From an uncultured Flavobacteriales bacterium (lineage in GTDB: Bacteria > Bacteroidota > Bacteroidia > Flavobacteriales_G > Salibacteraceae): a stretch of DNA of 64,000 nt. Numbering within the stretch: the first letter of the stretch is position 1; each line of letters begins with the position of its first letter. The notes under the pieces were generated by a model that saw only the letters and a list, made by a program, of their open reading frames with translations, was not told the DNA's origin and did not search any database. Both the position numbers and the translations under genes were made by a program. Location: positions 620,001-684,000 of the forward strand of contig CALSRO010000005.1 in the NCBI GenBank assembly GCA_943788775.1, written 5' to 3'. Shown here piece by piece: positions 53,991-62,430 of the stretch.

Positions 53991-54371
53991 TTAATTAAAA
54001 CCGTGATCAAAGGCCACCGTAAGCTTGGTGTCGCAGTCGCCTTTCACCAATTCACTCACGGTCACTGAATATTTGTTACCCATGTCAATATGATTTCGCG
54101 TCAGGAATTTGTGATCAATATGGTAGCCTTTCAATGCTCCCATTTCTTGATCTTCCAAGGCTAGTACACTAGCTTTAAAATCTAGAATGATGGCAATTTT
54201 TCCATCGCCATCTGGATGTGGTCGCATGTCGATGACTTCGGCCAAGGTTTCGACCGTGACATAGTCACAATTATTTGATTTCTGGCCTTGCTCTTTGCAG
54301 CCAAAACTGAAAAACGTAAGGCCAATAAGGATGGAGGTATACCTAGCGTAAGAACTTGCTGTTCCAAACAT
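53991..54371 (-). CDS. Small lipoprotein
   Basis: 126 residues from the ATG at 54371. Signal peptide with lipobox LTFFSFGC near residue 25, then an acidic domain (MRPHPDGDGKIAIILDFKASVLALEDQEMG) ending CDTKLTVAFDHGF. No family recognised. Overlaps the upstream membrane-protein gene by 29 bp in another frame; an earlier start (54407) would lose the signal peptide. Confidence 0.6.
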   Translation of the reverse strand: MFGTASSYARYTSILIGLTFFSFGCKEQGQKSNNCDYVTVETLAEVIDMRPHPDGDGKIAIILDFKASVLALEDQEMGALKGYHIDHKFLTRNHIDMGNKYSVTVSELVKGDCDTKLTVAFDHGFN

Positions 54372-55056
54372 TTTCACTGAAATCTTTTGAGTACATAATG
54401 CCAACAATAATGGCTAAAGTCATAATAAGTGCGGAGCTCATACTGAACATGAAAAAGCGATAGAAGAACTCTGCTTTTGTGTCGGAAAACTGCACTGGCA
54501 CCAAAAGTGCAATTAAAGCCCCAACAACAAGGGAAGTAGAGGCGAGTGTGCCCATATGCCTGAATGGATATCGTAAAATATGCTCTTTCCAACTCATGTC
54601 GCCTCCCCACTGATGGATGTAATAATAACGTCCGTTCGGCAGTTCAGCTAAAAGAATAGGGTCTTTAGTGCTGTCTTTTAAGCGGAAACGTTCTGCGGGG
54701 GCAATGATGCTGAATTTCGAAAATCGCAGTCCTGTAGAAGCTTCAATATGTTTGACTTTTCGGATGGCTTCGGCAGGTACCTCTCCTTTAAATAAAGTAC
54801 TATCCAAAAAACGCAATCGGTATTTTGTACAAATGCTTTCTATTGCCTCAAGATTAAAAATCATCGATGGATCTAGAAGTTCCACAATGAGTGAGTCAAC
54901 TCCACTCAACAATGCAGAGTTGTAAATGCGATCTGAAATAGCGGCTTCCTTCTTTGCGTCAACGCTCAACAATCTTTCTGCTTCAGAAAGGATGGCATTT
55001 TGAGAGATCTCAATTTGAGCTTTTTCTAGCTCGGTTTTTAAATTAATGTCTTGCAT
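54343..55056 (-). CDS. Conserved membrane protein with soluble N-terminal domain
   Basis: 237 residues. Residues 1-160 are soluble, with helices and a block CTKYRLRFLDSTLFKGEVP, then YYYIHQWGGDMSW. Two membrane helices follow (~175-195 and ~205-225). No known family. It is preceded after 2 bp by a 44-residue membrane protein and followed, overlapping, by a lipoprotein, so the three form one minus-strand unit. Confidence 0.68.
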   Translation of the reverse strand: MQDINLKTELEKAQIEISQNAILSEAERLLSVDAKKEAAISDRIYNSALLSGVDSLIVELLDPSMIFNLEAIESICTKYRLRFLDSTLFKGEVPAEAIRKVKHIEASTGLRFSKFSIIAPAERFRLKDSTKDPILLAELPNGRYYYIHQWGGDMSWKEHILRYPFRHMGTLASTSLVVGALIALLVPVQFSDTKAEFFYRFFMFSMSSALIMTLAIIVGIMYSKDFSENVWNSKFLR

Positions 55057-55058
55057 GA

Positions 55059-55193
55059 TCAGTTGTTTTTCATTTTCACTTTCTTCTGTCGATTGCGCTT
55101 AATGCGCTTGATTTGAAACCAGATGTAGAGGCTGAAAAACGATAGGAGCATCAGAGCGACAAATCCCAAAACGACAAATTCTCCTGGTTTCAT
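55059..55193 (-). CDS. 44-residue single-helix membrane protein
   Basis: Begins MKPGEFVVLGFVALM at 55193, continues with one membrane helix (GFVALMLLSFFSLYIWF) and ends in a strongly basic tail (KRIKRNRQKKVKMKNN). The stop lies 2 bp before the ATG of the 237-residue membrane protein, so it starts that unit. Topology is clear (positive-inside C-terminus); function unknown. Confidence 0.65.
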   Translation of the reverse strand: MKPGEFVVLGFVALMLLSFFSLYIWFQIKRIKRNRQKKVKMKNN

Positions 55194-55254
55194 TTCGTAA
55201 ATGTAACAGTCGAAAAGTAATCTGGTTCACCAAATTAGAAATCGGCTTGAAATT

Positions 55255-56025
55255 CTAAATGAGATTTAAAATCAGACCCAATCCGATCGCGATCATCATG
55301 ATGCCAACCACATTTTGTAGAAACGAAATGGTGACCTTTTTCATGAGTTTTTTGCCCAATATGGCACCAGAAAATGCAGAAAGTGTGGCCGCGGTCATTA
55401 GCCATGCAGAATCCAATATTGTGGCGAAATCAAAGTCCATGGCATAGGTGCCTATGCGCATGGTGTCGATGAGGCACGCGATCACGATTCCCGTAGCCAC
55501 AAATTGCTCTTTTGAAAGTGGAAACTTGATTAAAAATGCGCTTCGTAAAGCTCCCTGATGACCGGACAATCCGCCAAAGAACCCACTGATGATCCCCCCG
55601 GGGATCAGTAAGTTTTTATTGAATTCCAAACGCTTAAGAAATGGAATGAGTTCCAGCAATGAGAATAGGGTGATCAGAGTTCCAAGTGCCACATTGATCA
55701 ATGATGTATCTACCATTCCAAACAATGAAATAGTCTGACCATCATCCAATTGCGATAGCCAAGACAGAAACTTGGCTCCGAAAAAGGCTCCTACAATGGC
55801 CGGAATCCCAAATCCCAAGACAATCTTTTGTACGGCATGTTTGCCGATGAGTGTGAGCTTAAAAAGATTGTTCAGGAAGTGCACAATTGCCGTTGCAGCC
55901 ACGGCAATTTCAGGCGGGAAAAACAAAATGAATGCCGGTGTCAGCATGGTGCCAAGCCCAAATCCACTGAAGAAGGTGAGCATAGAAGCACCAAAAGCTA
56001 CGGCTATTACAATGACAAAATCCAT
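55255..56025 (-). CDS. TSUP (TauE/SafE) family sulfite/anion exporter
   Basis: 256 residues with about eight membrane helices. FSGFGLGTMLTPAFILFFPPEIAVAATAIVHFLNN (~20-53) and GGLSGHQGALRSAFLIKF (~150-168) are the two TSUP repeats. The family moves sulfite, sulfonates or organic sulfur anions across the inner membrane; the substrate is undetermined. Upstream at 56080-56130 lies a hairpin with a T-run that could attenuate its transcript. Confidence 0.85.
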   Translation of the reverse strand: MDFVIVIAVAFGASMLTFFSGFGLGTMLTPAFILFFPPEIAVAATAIVHFLNNLFKLTLIGKHAVQKIVLGFGIPAIVGAFFGAKFLSWLSQLDDGQTISLFGMVDTSLINVALGTLITLFSLLELIPFLKRLEFNKNLLIPGGIISGFFGGLSGHQGALRSAFLIKFPLSKEQFVATGIVIACLIDTMRIGTYAMDFDFATILDSAWLMTAATLSAFSGAILGKKLMKKVTISFLQNVVGIMMIAIGLGLILNLI

Positions 56026-56079
56026 GGGTCAAAAGTATATGCAGTGTGTACTGCCATGTTTTCTAAATGTTAAAAATCG

Positions 56080-56130
56080 GCATAAAAAAACCGGAGAATA
56101 CCTGTTGTCGCCAACTGTATCTCCGGTGAA
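56080..56130 (-). terminator. Leader hairpin with T-run upstream of the TSUP gene
   Basis: On the minus strand a stem ACCGGAGaTAC / GTATTCTCCGGT with a ~15-base loop is followed by TTTTTTTATG. It lies about 60 bp upstream of the TSUP start codon and there is no minus-strand gene for several hundred bp upstream. It is either the end of a small RNA or an attenuator in the TSUP leader. Confidence 0.6.
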
Positions 56131-56256
56131 GCACCCCAAAAACCTTGTTAAGATTTGATATAGAAACGCAGTCGCTGTAAGGTTAATTATTTTCAGGTCG
56201 ATCTTTTAGACCACTTGCTCATATTTGGGGACGAGTAATTTTAAATCGGACCTTAA

Positions 56257-56850
56257 ATGAAGTTGACTGCAAAAGAATCCATTGCTTGGATTCAATCTCG
56301 GAGATCTATTTATCCAAAAACGTTTGACAAGTCGGAAAAAGCATCGAAGGAGCAAATTGTTGAATTGTTGGAAGCTGCTCGCTGGGCACCTAGTCATAAG
56401 ATAACCCAACCTTGGCGCTTCGTGGTCTTTGCAGATAAAGGCTTAGAACCGCTTGTGAAATTTCAAATTGAAATGCTGCAAATGAGCAATGCGGCTTCTG
56501 AAATTGTTGAAATGAAAAGTGCGAAGTTGAAATTGAAGGCGGAACAGTCCAGTGCCATTATCGCCATCATTATGAATCGCGATGAGTTGAAGCGAGTTCC
56601 AGAATGGGAAGAAATGTGTGCGGTTGCATGTGCCGTTCAAAACATTGCTTTGCATGCTTCCAGTTTAGGCCTTGGTGGATACTGGAGCACTGGGTCATTT
56701 ACCAATCATGATAAAATGAGATCCTACCTTGGATTGAAGGAACAGGACGTGCATCTAGGCTGGTATTACCTTGGTGTGTCGAAAAACGATCGAGAGGTGA
56801 AACGGAGTAGGTTGGAGGTAGAAGATTTCGCAGAATTCAGATTGGGCTAA
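56257..56850 (+). CDS. Nitroreductase-family protein
   Basis: 197 residues. N-terminal IQSRRSIYPKTF and LLEAARWAPSHKITQPWRFVVF (~47-68) form the FMN-binding start of the family; ACAVQNIALHASSLGLGGYWSTG (~125-147) is the central block. Homodimeric FMN oxidoreductase using NAD(P)H. Substrate unknown. CATATTTG at 56218 is one base off a -7 box. Confidence 0.85.
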   Translation: MKLTAKESIAWIQSRRSIYPKTFDKSEKASKEQIVELLEAARWAPSHKITQPWRFVVFADKGLEPLVKFQIEMLQMSNAASEIVEMKSAKLKLKAEQSSAIIAIIMNRDELKRVPEWEEMCAVACAVQNIALHASSLGLGGYWSTGSFTNHDKMRSYLGLKEQDVHLGWYYLGVSKNDREVKRSRLEVEDFAEFRLG

Positions 56851-56856
56851 AAAGAA

Positions 56857-56899
56857 GTATGTGCCCTCCTCTTGTCTCCAAGTCTCAGCGGGCACATAC
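56857..56899. terminator. Shared hairpin between nitroreductase and glycosyltransferase
   Basis: Perfect 10-bp stem GTATGTGCCC / GGGCACATAC with a long loop. On the minus strand it is followed by TTCTTTTTAG, so it should end the glycosyltransferase transcript. It lies just after the nitroreductase stop. Confidence 0.6.
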
Positions 56900-56959
56900 A
56901 ATCAACCACCACTTCCTTTGTATTTGTTCAAACTAACCCTAATATGAAATCCAAATACA

Positions 56960-58072
56960 CTAAAAAAACAGTGTGTCGTTCACTTTGTTCGCGGTGATGT
57001 CCCAAGAAAAGTTCAATTTTCTCTGTAAGCCTTGTTTTTTCAAGGTTTCCGCAAGTGAAATATTTTTTTCGATGGCAAGCATATGCTCAGAAATCTGCTC
57101 AATATCCTCGGGACCTGCGTACAAAGCAGCATCGCCTGCTACTTCTGGTATGGAAGTAACATCGCTACAAATGACAGGCGTGCCTGCCGCAAAAGCTTCA
57201 ATTATTGGTATTCCAAAGCCTTCAAAATAAGAAGGAAATAACAAGGCTTTGGCACCGCCCATTGCCAAAACTAAATCGTTGATAGCCAGATGTCCAGGGA
57301 ATATAATATCCTCGGCATACATAGACTGAGCCAATGCTTCGTCCATTTCTTTGTAATGCCACAATGGGTTTCCGACCAAGACCAATTTGGATGTTCCGCC
57401 TGATGTTTTGTATTGATCGTAGGCCTTTACAATTCCGTGAATGTTTTTTCGATAAGAGAAATTTCCTACGAAAAGAAAATAGTCGGCATTCCTAGCATAC
57501 TTCGCCTTTGCCTCGGTAATTTCGATGGGTTTAAGCTGTCTAAAAGCAGGATTAAACCCATTGTGTGCAACATGGATTTTAGACCGATCTACTCCGTACG
57601 TATCACTTATATCATTTGCGGAAAACTCGGAAACCGTAATGATTTTATCCGCTCGTTTTGCAAATTCAGGAAAAGAAGATCGGTAATAACTGGAATAGGA
57701 CTTCGGTAAGTCTTGAGGTCGATGCTCGAAGTTTATGTCGTGGATGACTGGAATTTGCTTGACTCTTGTCCGTGTACTTAAAAATCCATCGGGCGAAAAA
57801 AATAGATCTGCTTTCCATTGCTTCAACGCTTTAGGCACGCTGTACTCAAAGTACATTCTATACAGCAGTGGGTGCCTCGCCTGAGGAAAAAGTTCTTTTG
57901 CCCAAACATTATCGCTGTAGATAAACTCATCATCAAACGTCCGATCGAAGAGAAATAAAAATTCATCCTCGGGGCGCATAGCAACCAATCGCTTCAATAC
58001 TTCATGGCTGAACCAACCAATTCCATCAAGCTTGCCTGATAACAGTAACCGAGTATTAACTGCAATTCGCAC
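56960..58072 (-). CDS. Glycosyltransferase family 4 (GT-B fold)
   Basis: 370 residues. N-terminal NTRLLLSGKLDGIGWFSHEVLKRL gives the acceptor-side Rossmann fold. The donor domain has ADYFLFVGNFSYRKN (~190) and SYFEGFGIPIIEAFAAGTPVICSD (~275), the E-x7-E motif of retaining GT4 enzymes. Transfers a sugar from a nucleotide-sugar to a lipid-linked glycan in the cytoplasm. Opens the polysaccharide cluster that continues to 62430. Confidence 0.9.
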   Translation of the reverse strand: MRIAVNTRLLLSGKLDGIGWFSHEVLKRLVAMRPEDEFLFLFDRTFDDEFIYSDNVWAKELFPQARHPLLYRMYFEYSVPKALKQWKADLFFSPDGFLSTRTRVKQIPVIHDINFEHRPQDLPKSYSSYYRSSFPEFAKRADKIITVSEFSANDISDTYGVDRSKIHVAHNGFNPAFRQLKPIEITEAKAKYARNADYFLFVGNFSYRKNIHGIVKAYDQYKTSGGTSKLVLVGNPLWHYKEMDEALAQSMYAEDIIFPGHLAINDLVLAMGGAKALLFPSYFEGFGIPIIEAFAAGTPVICSDVTSIPEVAGDAALYAGPEDIEQISEHMLAIEKNISLAETLKKQGLQRKLNFSWDITANKVNDTLFF

Positions 58073-58160
58073 TACGCGAAAGTATCATCAGAAGTGAATG
58101 AATAGCAATCATTGGGACGAATGGTCGTGATGTGTTGCGAATCACTCAATGGATATAGGC

Positions 58161-58367
58161 TTATTGACATTCGCCAGCTTCGTAAGAAACATTGGAACAT
58201 TCGGCCACACAGGAGTTGCCATACGTTTTTTTGTCGCATCCACAAACGGGGTCGTATTCCTTGGTGCAAAAGCAGTTGGCATCAACTTCGGCTTGGCAGC
58301 GATTGCAACTTTGTGTTGCTAATCCCATGAAAATGAGCAAACAGCTGAAAAGTATAGGTTTCATCAA
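58161..58367 (-). CDS. Kazal-type protease-inhibitor-like lipoprotein
   Basis: 68 residues. Lipobox MGLATQSC with Cys near 21, then a six-Cys module: CFCTKEYDPVCGCDKKTYGN, SCVAEC and a final GEC. This is the Kazal core (PVCG, TYxNxC). Small Kazal lipoproteins occur in Bacteroidota and may block proteases at the surface; inhibition here is inference. It lies 88 bp upstream of the glycosyltransferase on the same strand and is divergent from the flippase. Confidence 0.8.
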   Translation of the reverse strand: MMKPILFSCLLIFMGLATQSCNRCQAEVDANCFCTKEYDPVCGCDKKTYGNSCVAECSNVSYEAGECQ

Positions 58368-58430
58368 ATACGATTTAGTTTAATTGGACGTAATTTGTCT
58401 TTCGGTGTAGGTATTCCACCAACGACAAGA

Positions 58431-59867
58431 ATGAAGAAAAATTTTTCGGCCAACCTTCTTTTTTTGATCGCGCTCAATTTGTTGATCAAACCCATATACC
58501 TTTTTGGTATTGAGGTAGGCATTCAAAATACCGTTGGGACGAGCGATTATGGGCTTTATTATGCCATGTTCAACTTTACTTTTTTGTTCAATGTCTTGCT
58601 TGATATGGGTATAAACAATTACCAAAAAATCAAGGTGGCGGAGAATACTCAACTCGGATTGGGTAACATGGCGACCCTTTTGCCCCTCAAGCTGGTGTTG
58701 GGGGTGGTATATATGCTGGTTACTGTGGTTGTGGCCCTTATAATTGGCTTTGAAACGCGTTATTGGTACTTCATTGCTTGGTTGATGCTGTCCCATGTTT
58801 TAAGCGCGTTTTTACTCTTGTTAAGAGCTAACTTGAGCGGTATGCAGCTCTTTTTTCGTGATAGCATTGTTTCGGTGATTGACCGATTGGTCTTGGTTAT
58901 CGGAATCGGATACATTCTTTGGTTCGGTACTGAAACCTTCAAAATTGAATGGTTTGTCATCTTTCAGGTTGTGGCTTATACGATTGGGATTTTGTTTGCC
59001 TTGGTTTTGACTCCAGCTAAAAATCGTTTCCCAACAATGAATTTTTCCATCTCCAACGGGTGGGCGATGATTCAAAATACTTGGCCATACGCACTGCTCA
59101 TTTTGTTGATGACGGCATATAACAAACTGGATGGAATCATGTTAGAGCGATTGGCAATAGATGGTTTGAAGGAGGCTGGAATATACGCCCAAGCATACAG
59201 AATCATTGATGCTGGCAACAGCTTCGCCTTCCTATACGCGGGGATGTTGCTTCCGATTTTCGCCAAGTTGCTTGCCCAAAAGAATGTGACTCAGCTCAAG
59301 GTGATGATAGATCAAGGTGCTCGATACTTGATTCTACCTGCAGCTTTGGCGGTGGTGGTTGTGTTTTTTCATAGTCAATCGTTTATGGCGCTGTTATACA
59401 ATCAAGAAGTGGCTGAGTCGTCCATCGCATTTCGTTGGTTAATGGGGTCATTTCTCTTCATCTGCATGGCCTACGTTTATGGAACATTGATCACGGCAGC
59501 CAGCGAGCTTTCTGCATTGAATTGGATTGCGTTTTCGGCCGTGCTGGTGAATTTCGGCTTGAATTTTTGGCTCATTCCCATTCTAGGGGCTGAAGGTGCG
59601 GCAATTGCAAGTTTTTGCAGTTTGTTTATAATGTCTGTAGCGCAGATACTGTTTGTTTCTCGAATAACCGGTGGTCACGATTTTAGATGGCTTGTTAGAA
59701 CGATTTTAGCCATAATAATCCTGATTGGGGCATGCTACCTTATTAGCGAGTCAGAATTGTCCGACCTGATGAAATTGCTACTAAGCTCTGCTGCTGCCAT
59801 TGTACTTCTTGCGATCTTAGGATTTAGAAAACAAGATTTGAAAACGATGCTTCCTCAGGATGAATAG
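58431..59867 (+). CDS. Polysaccharide flippase (Wzx/MATE-like)
   Basis: 478 residues from the ATG at 58431 (MKKNFSANLLFLIALNLL); an upstream TTG at 58395 is rejected. Fourteen hydrophobic helices, with GIQNTVGTSDYGLYYAMFNFTFLF near 30 typical of the oligosaccharide flippase family. Moves undecaprenyl-linked repeat units across the inner membrane. Followed by Wzz and an O-antigen ligase. Confidence 0.88.
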   Translation: MKKNFSANLLFLIALNLLIKPIYLFGIEVGIQNTVGTSDYGLYYAMFNFTFLFNVLLDMGINNYQKIKVAENTQLGLGNMATLLPLKLVLGVVYMLVTVVVALIIGFETRYWYFIAWLMLSHVLSAFLLLLRANLSGMQLFFRDSIVSVIDRLVLVIGIGYILWFGTETFKIEWFVIFQVVAYTIGILFALVLTPAKNRFPTMNFSISNGWAMIQNTWPYALLILLMTAYNKLDGIMLERLAIDGLKEAGIYAQAYRIIDAGNSFAFLYAGMLLPIFAKLLAQKNVTQLKVMIDQGARYLILPAALAVVVVFFHSQSFMALLYNQEVAESSIAFRWLMGSFLFICMAYVYGTLITAASELSALNWIAFSAVLVNFGLNFWLIPILGAEGAAIASFCSLFIMSVAQILFVSRITGGHDFRWLVRTILAIIILIGACYLISESELSDLMKLLLSSAAAIVLLAILGFRKQDLKTMLPQDE

Positions 59868-59891
59868 AGAATTTTTTTAGACATCCATCGT

Positions 59892-59925
59892 TTGGCTTTC
59901 TCGAAGAGCTTAATACATACCTTTG
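59892..59925 (+). promoter_or_regulatory. Promoter TTG-N23-TACCTTTG
   Basis: TTG at 59892 and TACCTTTG at 59918-59925, a full Bacteroidota -33/-7 pair with 23-bp spacer, 44 bp before the wzz ATG. It suggests a separate transcription start for wzz and the ligase. Confidence 0.55.
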
Positions 59926-59969
59926 GCCGCCTACAAAGCGGAACTTCAACCGAGAACTGAACCTAAATT

Positions 59970-60977
59970 ATGGAAGATAAAGACTACCAAAAGAACTTTG
60001 ATTCAACCAACCTACTCGTCTTTCTTTACAGCTATCGCAAACCGATAATTATCATCACAATGGCCGCAGCAATTATCTCGGCTGCCGTTTCATTGATGAT
60101 TCAAGAGAAGTTTTTAAGTACTGTGATTCTATTCCCAGCTTCTACGAATTCGATTTCGAAATCGTTGATGACGCAGGATGTTACGGGGAAGTTAGATATC
60201 AATGCTTTCGGTGAGGAAGAACAAGCGGAACAGTTGCTGCAAATTTTGAATTCGGATGAAATCAGTGGATACATTCGAGATAAGTACAACTTGATGAAGC
60301 ACTACGGCATCAAGAATGATGAAAAGTTTGCCTTGACCAATACGGTTAAAGAGTACCAGGATAATGTGACATTTAAACGAACCGAGTTTAATTCGGTGCG
60401 AATTGATGTGCTTGATCACAACAAAGACACAGCAGCGATGATTGCTAACGATATTGCCGATAGATTGGATACAGTTCGTACTCGAATGCAGCAGGATCGT
60501 GCTCTCATAGGTCTTCGGATTATCGAAGATGAATACAAAAGCATGCAGGCATATATGCTTGGAATGGATGATTCGCTCACTGCCATTAGAAAAAAGGGAT
60601 TGACCGATTTTGAGGTAGAGGTCGAGCAGCTGACAAAAGCCTACTATGAAGCTTTGGCAAAAGGAAATTCATCGCTTGTGAAGGAGTTGGAAAAGAAATT
60701 GGAAATCTTTGCTGAGTATGGTAGTGCCTACCGTTCACTGACAGAAAACCTAGAGTTTGAAAGAGAACAACTGGCGTTACTGCGTGCTAAGTATGAAGAA
60801 ACGAAGGCGGATGCTACTCGATCGTTGACTACGAAGTTTGTGGTAAATCGCGCTTGGCCCGCTGAAAAAAAGGCTTATCCTATTCGTTGGTTGATCGTTT
60901 TAGTAAGTTCATTCTCCGCATTCTTGTTGACCATTTTGGGCATCATTGCGATGGAGAATTTCAGAAAGATCAAATAG
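59970..60977 (+). CDS. Wzz/chain-length-determinant family protein
   Basis: 335 residues. Short cytoplasmic start, membrane helix at ~29-49 (PIIIITMAAAIISAAVSLMI), a large periplasmic part with coiled coil (~150-290) and a second helix near 310-328, the polysaccharide co-polymerase layout. No C-terminal tyrosine kinase domain. Controls chain length of the glycan assembled by the cluster. Followed by the ligase after 13 bp. Confidence 0.85.
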   Translation: MEDKDYQKNFDSTNLLVFLYSYRKPIIIITMAAAIISAAVSLMIQEKFLSTVILFPASTNSISKSLMTQDVTGKLDINAFGEEEQAEQLLQILNSDEISGYIRDKYNLMKHYGIKNDEKFALTNTVKEYQDNVTFKRTEFNSVRIDVLDHNKDTAAMIANDIADRLDTVRTRMQQDRALIGLRIIEDEYKSMQAYMLGMDDSLTAIRKKGLTDFEVEVEQLTKAYYEALAKGNSSLVKELEKKLEIFAEYGSAYRSLTENLEFEREQLALLRAKYEETKADATRSLTTKFVVNRAWPAEKKAYPIRWLIVLVSSFSAFLLTILGIIAMENFRKIK

Positions 60978-60990
60978 CACCAGTGCCCGC

Positions 60991-62430
60991 GTGCTTTCTC
61001 AAGCAGACATAACAAAGTGGCTTTATTGGCTAGGGGGATCCTTCGTGGTCGCTCTTGGATTCTTTATCTATTTCGAACAGTTTTGGATCGTAGGCTTGCC
61101 CATTGTTTTGGCCATTGTGACCATTGCGCTTTTCAAGTTGGATTGGCTGTTTATGCTAATCACCATTTTGACTCCATTGTCCGTAGCTTTCGAAGATTTG
61201 CCCGGTGGTTTTGGGCTCTCTTTACCAACGGAACCACTCATCTTCGGTTTGATGTTAGTCTTTCTTTTTCGCGTGTTTTACGATGGGTATTTTGACTCGC
61301 GGGTGTTGTTTCACCCCTTAACCATTGTAATCATCCTCAATCTAGGTTGGATTTTCATTACCATTTTTTCGAGTGAAGAACCTTTGGTCTCAGTCAAGTT
61401 TTTCCTGTCAAGGCTCTGGTACGTGATTGGCTTTTTCTTTATCGCCACACAGGTTTTTAAAAACCCAGATAACATCAGGCGATTTCTCTGGTTCTTCATT
61501 GCGCCATTAACACTCGTTGGTGTGTATACTGTGATTATACATTCCACGCACAATTTTGCATCGAAACCAGCACATTGGGTCATGCAACCGTTTTTTAAGG
61601 ATCACACCAGTTACGGTGCCATCTTGGCAATGTATTACCCCATTGCTTGGACTTATTTGTGGAGTAAAAACTTAACCCCTACAACCAAGGTGGTGGTAAC
61701 CGTGATTATGTTGTTGCTCACTGCGGCACTTATCTTTTCATATACCCGAGCCGCTTGGGTGAGTTTGGTGGGAGCCTTAGGGATTATGGCAGTTATCTTG
61801 TTGAGAGTTCGTTTGTGGGTCATCGGTCTGATGTTGGTTTCTGTGGCTGTAGGCTACTTCGCCTTCGAAGAGCAGATCATGATGAAATTGGAACAGAATC
61901 GACAAGACTCGTCAGATGATTTGGCGGAACACGTGAATTCAATCAGCAATGTCGCAACAGATGCTAGTAATTTAGAGCGAATAAATCGTTGGAGTGCAGC
62001 GTTGAGGATGTGTGAAGAAAAGCCACTCATGGGTTTTGGACCGGGGACCTACAAGTTTAAATATGCTCCGTATCAACACTCATCACAGCTGACGATCATT
62101 AGTACCAATTTTGGAGATTTGGGTAATGCACACAGTGAATACTTTGGCCCCCTAGCAGAGATGGGGGTTTTTGGATTATTAACCTTACTCGCAATAATTA
62201 TTGTAGCCATCTACAAGTTCGTGATGGTCTATCATAGGCTAAAGAATCGGGAACTTAAGATAATCTTGATGGGCGTTTTTCTGGGCTGGTGTACATACCT
62301 CATTCATGGCGTACTCAACAATTACCTTGACTTGGACAAGGCCAATGTGCCGTTTTGGGGATTCTTGGCGATTTTAGTGGCCATTGAGATTTATCACTCA
62401 GATAAATCAGAGGAAGTGACAGCTTACTAA
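60991..62430 (+). CDS. O-antigen ligase family protein (Wzy_C/WaaL type)
   Basis: 479 residues from a GTG at 60991 (LSQADITKWLYWLGGS). A frame from a TTG at 60946 overlaps wzz and adds a hydrophilic stretch, so is disfavoured. About eleven helices; YTRAAWVSLVGALGIM (~255) and the large periplasmic loop with GFGPGTYKFKYAPYQHSS (~350) and HSEYFGPLAEMG (~380) match the ligase/polymerase family. Joins or polymerises lipid-linked glycan. Ends convergently with the PP2C phosphatase, 24-bp overlap. Confidence 0.87.
   Translation: MLSQADITKWLYWLGGSFVVALGFFIYFEQFWIVGLPIVLAIVTIALFKLDWLFMLITILTPLSVAFEDLPGGFGLSLPTEPLIFGLMLVFLFRVFYDGYFDSRVLFHPLTIVIILNLGWIFITIFSSEEPLVSVKFFLSRLWYVIGFFFIATQVFKNPDNIRRFLWFFIAPLTLVGVYTVIIHSTHNFASKPAHWVMQPFFKDHTSYGAILAMYYPIAWTYLWSKNLTPTTKVVVTVIMLLLTAALIFSYTRAAWVSLVGALGIMAVILLRVRLWVIGLMLVSVAVGYFAFEEQIMMKLEQNRQDSSDDLAEHVNSISNVATDASNLERINRWSAALRMCEEKPLMGFGPGTYKFKYAPYQHSSQLTIISTNFGDLGNAHSEYFGPLAEMGVFGLLTLLAIIIVAIYKFVMVYHRLKNRELKIILMGVFLGWCTYLIHGVLNNYLDLDKANVPFWGFLAILVAIEIYHSDKSEEVTAY

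Noticed and set aside
55772..56158. 128-residue plus-strand frame
   Set aside because: Antisense to the TSUP gene and its leader hairpin.
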